From the NCBI GenBank assembly GCA_016200845.1, contig JACQDW010000062.1, positions 1 to 35,742 on the forward strand: a DNA stretch of 35,742 bases. The letters run 5' to 3'. A program made the translations under genes and the position numbers. The DNA is from Burkholderiales bacterium (GTDB taxonomy: Bacteria; Pseudomonadota; Gammaproteobacteria; Burkholderiales; Burkholderiaceae_D). This document shows positions 31,993 to 35,742 of the stretch, in pieces. How positions within the stretch are numbered: the first letter of the stretch is position 1; each line of letters opens with the position of its first letter. The notes under the pieces were generated by a model. That model did not search any database and was not told the origin of the DNA. It saw only the letters and a program-made list of their open reading frames with translations.

Positions 31993-33234
31993 TTAGATTT
32001 TACCGAAAACCAAAGTTCCGTTTGTACCGCCAAAGCCAAATGAGTTTTTCATTGCATACTTAATCGGCATTTCACGCGCCACATTCGCACAATAATCAAG
32101 ATCACATTCAGGATCTTGCTCAAAGATATTAATGGTAGGAGGAGAAATCTGATTATGCACAGCCAAAACTGACAACACTGATTCTAAGCCACCAGCGCCA
32201 CCCAATAAGTGACCCGTCATCGACTTGGTCGAATTAATCGTCATCTTGTAGGCATGATCACCAAACGCCGCTTTAATCGCATCTGTTTCGTTCTTATCGC
32301 CCAGCGAAGTTGATGTGCCATGCGCATTCAGATAATTAATCTGATCGCCATTTAAGCCTGCGTTTTTAAGCGCATTCAACATACTGCGACGTGGACCATC
32401 AACGGTCGGTGTCGTAATATGATAAGCATCGCCACTCATACCAAAACCAAGCACTTCGGCATAAATCTTCGCGCCGCGCGCCTTAGCATGCTCATACTCT
32501 TCCAGCACCATGACGCCAGAGCCTTCACCCAGAACAAAGCCATCACGACCTTTATCCCAAGGACGGGACGCAGTCGCAGGATCATCATTACGGGAAGACA
32601 AAGCTCGTGCCGAAGCAAAGCCGCCTAAACCCAATGGCGAAGTCGTTGACTCAGCACCACCAGCAATCATGACATCAGCATCACCGTATTCAATCATGCG
32701 CGCAGCAGAACCAATGCAATGCAAGCCGGTCGAACAAGCAGTAACGATCGCCAAGTTCGGACCTTTCAATCCAAACTTAATCGACAAGTTACCCGAAATC
32801 ATATTGATAATAGAAGCGGGAACAAAGAAAGGTGTGATGCGACGTGGACCACGTGCAATCAACACTTCTTTGGTTTCTTCAATCAATGGCAAGCCACCGA
32901 TTCCAGATCCAACGATCACGCCTATGCGGTCAGCGTTTTCTTCGGTAACGGTCAAGCCGCTATCATGAAAAGCCTGCACACCGGCAGCGATACCGTAATG
33001 GATAAAGGTATCCATATTGCGCGCTTCTTTGGCAGGAATATAGTCTTCTATATTGAAGCCTTTTACTTCTCCCGCAAAGTGCGTTGTAAATGGTGTCGCA
33101 TCAAACTTAGTGATTGTTGCAATACCAGATTTACCGGCAAGGATCGCTGCCCATGTATCGGCAATGTTATTGCCGACTGGAGACACGCAACCAAGGCCAG
33201 TAACTACTACTCGACGTTTACTCGTGTTGCTCAA
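31993..33234 (-). CDS. fabF: Beta-ketoacyl-ACP synthase II
   Basis: FabF condenses malonyl-ACP with the growing acyl-ACP in type II fatty acid synthesis. The catalytic triad is visible: Cys167 (VTACSTG), His305 (NAHGTST) and His342 ([10 protein letters not shown]), with GGTNGTLVF near the end. Length 413 residues matches the family. The start is TTG ([15 protein letters not shown]), supported by AGGAGA six bases before it, and no ATG is available near the N-terminus. It follows acpP by 37 bp and closes the fab operon with a strong terminator. Confidence 0.97.
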   Translation of the reverse strand: MSNTSKRRVVVTGLGCVSPVGNNIADTWAAILAGKSGIATITKFDATPFTTHFAGEVKGFNIEDYIPAKEARNMDTFIHYGIAAGVQAFHDSGLTVTEENADRIGVIVGSGIGGLPLIEETKEVLIARGPRRITPFFVPASIINMISGNLSIKFGLKGPNLAIVTACSTGLHCIGSAARMIEYGDADVMIAGGAESTTSPLGLGGFASARALSSRNDDPATASRPWDKGRDGFVLGEGSGVMVLEEYEHAKARGAKIYAEVLGFGMSGDAYHITTPTVDGPRRSMLNALKNAGLNGDQINYLNAHGTSTSLGDKNETDAIKAAFGDHAYKMTINSTKSMTGHLLGGAGGLESVLSVLAVHNQISPPTINIFEQDPECDLDYCANVAREMPIKYAMKNSFGFGGTNGTLVFGKI

Positions 33235-33271
33235 GCGTCTCTCCTGGAATTAAAAAAGCAATCCTGCAGAA

Positions 33272-33511
33272 TTAAGCTTTGACGTGCGCAGTTGCGTAGT
33301 CGATTGCTTGTTTCACGGTTGTGATTTTTTCTGCTTGCTCGTCAGGGATTTCCATTTCGAATTCGTCTTCCAGAGCCATTACCAATTCAACTGTGTCGAG
33401 TGAGTCTGCACCCAAGTCGTCAACAAAAGAAGATTCAATTTTGATGTCAGCTTCAGCGACGCCTAATTGTTCAGCGACGATTTTTCTAACGCGTTGTTCG
33501 ATATCAGACAT
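33272..33511 (-). CDS. acpP: Acyl carrier protein
   Basis: AcpP carries fatty acyl chains as thioesters on a 4'-phosphopantetheine arm. The attachment residue is Ser37 in the conserved [10 protein letters not shown]. It is 79 residues, acidic, with the normal end [19 protein letters not shown]. The ORF track begins 12 codons too early. The ATG at 33511 ([10 protein letters not shown]) is the family start and has GGAGA six bases before it. It lies 78 bp after fabG and 37 bp before fabF. Confidence 0.97.
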   Translation of the reverse strand: MSDIEQRVRKIVAEQLGVAEADIKIESSFVDDLGADSLDTVELVMALEDEFEMEIPDEQAEKITTVKQAIDYATAHVKA

Positions 33512-33589
33512 GTGGTCTCCATTAGTGGTTACAGAAAGTGCGCGCATTTTATCAGGTTTGTGCGCAAAAGCGATTTTACAACAAAAAAC

Positions 33590-34342
33590 TTAACACAAAT
33601 ACATGCCACCATTCACGTGAATTGTTGTTCCCGTGATATAGCCAGCATCAGGCGATGCCAAAAATACAGTTGCCGCCGCGATATCTTCAGGCTGACCCAA
33701 TTTTGCCATTGGGATTTGCGACAAGATGGCCGCCTTTTGATCATCAGTCAAAGCCTTGGTCATATCCGTATCAATAAAGCCCGGCGCAATACAATTGACC
33801 GTAATATTGCGACTACCAATCTCTAAAGCCAGTGCCCGACTCATACCCGCCACACCTGCTTTCGCAGCAGCGTAATTCATTTGACCCGGGTTTCCAGAAG
33901 CACCAACCACGGAGGTAATACTGATAATGCGACCATGTTTCGCTTTCATCATGCCACGTAAAACTGCACGCGACAGACGTGCCACTGAATTCAGATTCGT
34001 TGAGATCACATTATCCCAATCCTCTTCTTTCATACGCATAGCCAACTGATCTTGTGTAATCCCCGCGTTATTCACGAGTATCGATAAAGAGCCAAGTTCT
34101 TTTTGAATCGCATCAACCAAACCAGTACAACCCGCGACGTCATTGACGTTCAAAGCCACACCCTTACCCGATTCCACACCAGCCTCGCGCAAATAAGTCG
34201 TGATCGCCTGCGCACCCGATTCCGTTGTCGCAGTCCCCACCACGGTCGCACCTGCTTTAGCCAAAGCCAATGCGATCGCCTTACCAATACCGCGCGATGC
34301 TCCCGTTACCAAGGCAACCTGATCTTTTAATTGTTGTGTCAT
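33590..34342 (-). CDS. fabG: 3-oxoacyl-ACP reductase
   Basis: FabG reduces beta-ketoacyl-ACP using NADPH. It is a short-chain dehydrogenase: TGASRGIG (residues 13-20), NNAG (91-94), and catalytic Ser144, Tyr157 and Lys161 (SITSVVGASG, then YAAAK). The C-terminus (YITGTTIHVNGGMYL) is the FabG version. The length of 250 residues is normal. It sits between fabD (36 bp) and acpP (78 bp). Confidence 0.97.
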   Translation of the reverse strand: MTQQLKDQVALVTGASRGIGKAIALALAKAGATVVGTATTESGAQAITTYLREAGVESGKGVALNVNDVAGCTGLVDAIQKELGSLSILVNNAGITQDQLAMRMKEEDWDNVISTNLNSVARLSRAVLRGMMKAKHGRIISITSVVGASGNPGQMNYAAAKAGVAGMSRALALEIGSRNITVNCIAPGFIDTDMTKALTDDQKAAILSQIPMAKLGQPEDIAAATVFLASPDAGYITGTTIHVNGGMYLC

Positions 34343-34378
34343 ATTTTTCTCTTCACTTAAATATTACAGCCAAGCTCA

Positions 34379-35275
34379 TTAAGCAGTTTGCATGCTCGCC
34401 AATAACTTATCCAAACTCTCTTGATCATAAAAAGTATCACCAATCAACTCAGCATTAATGCGCTTGGTTAAGCCACTCAACACTTTGCCCGGGCCGCATT
34501 CGATCACTTGCTTGACACCGGCGTTCGCCATCGCGTTCACGGTCTCCACCCAACGAACCGGGCTCGCAGCCTGACGCACCAAAGCGTCTTTAATCGCCAC
34601 AGGATCAGTCACAATCGCGACATCGACGTTATTGATGAGTGCAATGGAAGGCGCTGAAAAATTGACGCTTGCCAGATAGTCACGCAACTGATCGGACGCT
34701 GGCTTGAGCAATGAGGAATGGAAAGGCGCAGAAACAGGCAAAGGCAAAGCGCGCTTGGCGCCCTTGGCTTTAGCGATTTCGCATGCACGCTCCACCGCCG
34801 CCTTACTGCCAGCAATCACAACCTGGGCTGGCGCATTAAAATTGACCGCCTCGACCACTTGCTTTGTATCGCTCGCAGCTTCGTTACAAGCAGCAATCAC
34901 ATCAGCATCACTCAAACCTAGAATCGCCGCCATGCCGCCCTGTCCCACAGGAACAGCACTTTGCATCGCTTGTGCACGGAAGCGCACCAACGGCACTGCA
35001 TCTTTAAATGCAATCACACCAGCCGCAACCAAGGCAGAATATTCACCCAAACTATGACCAGCAACAAGGCCTGGCAATGCACCGCCAGCAGCAATCCAGG
35101 CACGATAGCAAGCCACGGCCGCCGTCAGCATCACTGGCTGCGTATTGGTAGTTAAATCTAATTCTTCTTTCGGGCCATTTTCAATCAGCTTCGCCAAATC
35201 CATCTGCAAAGCATCAGAAGCCTCAGACAAAGTGTCTCTTACCACGGAGTTTCCAGCAAAGCCATATCTACTCAC
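34379..35275 (-). CDS. fabD: Malonyl-CoA:ACP transacylase, N-terminally truncated
   Basis: FabD loads malonate onto ACP. The body is complete: the catalytic serine in GHSLGEYSALVAAG (Ser75 here, Ser92 in E. coli), the His of PLPVSAPFH, and ECGPGKVLSGLTKRI near the end. What is missing is the normal start, MxxFAFVFPGQGSQxVGML, whose GQGSQ forms the oxyanion hole. The ORF begins at a GTG with MSRYGFAGNSVVRDTL, and the family sequence is recognisable only from GFAGNS. The frame before the GTG reads FDFF after a TGA, and the 51-bp gap to fabH holds no GQGSQ in any frame. No Shine-Dalgarno precedes the GTG. About 19-20 codons seem to be lost; FabD is normally essential, so the protein may be non-functional or the sequence may be wrong here. 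Confidence 0.85.
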   Translation of the reverse strand: MSRYGFAGNSVVRDTLSEASDALQMDLAKLIENGPKEELDLTTNTQPVMLTAAVACYRAWIAAGGALPGLVAGHSLGEYSALVAAGVIAFKDAVPLVRFRAQAMQSAVPVGQGGMAAILGLSDADVIAACNEAASDTKQVVEAVNFNAPAQVVIAGSKAAVERACEIAKAKGAKRALPLPVSAPFHSSLLKPASDQLRDYLASVNFSAPSIALINNVDVAIVTDPVAIKDALVRQAASPVRWVETVNAMANAGVKQVIECGPGKVLSGLTKRINAELIGDTFYDQESLDKLLASMQTA

Positions 35276-35326
35276 AAAAAAATCAAATCACTTACGACGT
35301 CACGAAATTTATTCACGATGGAAACA

Positions 35327-35742
35327 TCACATCTTGACGATCGCCGCTCCCCAAGTAAAGCCACCACCGACGCCTTCCAACATCACAGTTTGACCTTTTT
35401 TCACACGTCCATCGCGCACCGCTGTGTCCAACGCCAGAGGAATAGAAGCGGCGGATGTATTACCATGCTGATCGACTGTGACGACCACCTTTTCCATTGG
35501 CAATTGTAATTTTTTAGCCGTACTCTGCATGATGCGAATATTCGCCTGATGCGGGATCAGCCAATCGATTTGCGTTGCATCCAGACCTGCGATCTCCAAG
35601 GCTTCGTTAGCGACTTTTTCTAATACATTGACCGCCAGCTTAAACACCGCCTGACCGTCCATATACAAAAATGCGCTACCGGCAATTGCGCCGCCATTGA
35701 CACTACCGGGCACACACAAGACATGCGACTGACTGCCATCAG
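35327..35742 (-). CDS. fabH: Beta-ketoacyl-ACP synthase III, 5' partial
   Basis: FabH starts fatty acid synthesis by condensing acetyl-CoA with malonyl-ACP. Only the C-terminal 138 codons lie in the window; the frame stays open to the edge ([17 protein letters not shown] precedes and includes the track start). The His of [11 protein letters not shown] and the Asn of [14 protein letters not shown] are two of the three catalytic residues; the active Cys is outside. The end, [15 protein letters not shown], is typical. It lies 51 bp before the truncated fabD. Confidence 0.94.
   Translation of the reverse strand, partial: DGSQSHVLCVPGSVNGGAIAGSAFLYMDGQAVFKLAVNVLEKVANEALEIAGLDATQIDWLIPHQANIRIMQSTAKKLQLPMEKVVVTVDQHGNTSAASIPLALDTAVRDGRVKKGQTVMLEGVGGGFTWGAAIVKM

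Overview
This window looks like chromosomal backbone DNA from a betaproteobacterium of the order Burkholderiales. It is most like the Oxalobacteraceae (Undibacterium, Herminiimonas or Janthinobacterium type). I base this on three conserved gene blocks: smc-zipA-ligA, dapC-dapD-pilT/U-arsC-like-dapE-prmB, and fabH-fabD-fabG-acpP-fabF-rpoE-rseA-rseB-mucD. The genus is an inference, because no rRNA gene is present. I see no prophage, CRISPR array, biosynthetic cluster, complete IS element or tRNA gene.

Layout. (1) 1-2972, plus strand: the 3' part of glnD (PII uridylyltransferase), then an RluF-like rRNA pseudouridine synthase. (2) 2984-11154, minus strand: smc, zipA, ligA, galU and a peptide deformylase, tightly spaced and probably co-transcribed in that order from smc. 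(3) 11155-11498: a divergent spacer. (4) 11499-17252, plus strand: the succinylase branch of lysine/diaminopimelate synthesis (dapC, dapD, dapE), interleaved with a PilT/PilU-type ATPase and an ArsC/Spx-like protein, and ending in prmB and a strong terminator hairpin. A YheS-type ABC-F gene follows. (5) 19385-21741, minus strand: an NfeD protein, a QmcA/stomatin-like SPFH protein and an exported LigE-type ATP-dependent DNA ligase. (6) 21948-25668: divergent ppsA (PEP synthase) and ppsR (its regulatory kinase/phosphorylase). A 107-bp MITE-like inverted-repeat element lies between them. (7) 25809-27325, minus strand: a glutaredoxin-like gene, a damaged rnhB and a TrmH/SpoU methyltransferase. (8) 27446-31319, minus strand: the sigma-E envelope stress operon rpoE-rseA-rseB-mucD. 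(9) 31457-35742, minus strand: a YgfX-like membrane protein, then the type II fatty acid synthesis genes fabF, acpP, fabG, fabD and the 3' part of fabH.

The most notable observations are two apparent deletions in conserved genes. rnhB keeps both its N- and C-terminal coding ends but lacks about 133 nt in between; the lost part carries a catalytic Asp and the SILAK region. fabD lacks the codons for its N-terminal strand and GQGSQ motif, although FabD is normally essential. Each is either real biology or an assembly or strain-mixture artefact, and read mapping would decide. Other leads are the MITE-like element between ppsA and ppsR, a degenerate relative of it nearby, a CACAGAG-type interspersed repeat, a candidate sigma-E promoter in front of rpoE, and a terminator hairpin directly in front of the ABC-F gene. 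I did not find convincing evidence of an undescribed multi-gene system; most of the window is housekeeping.
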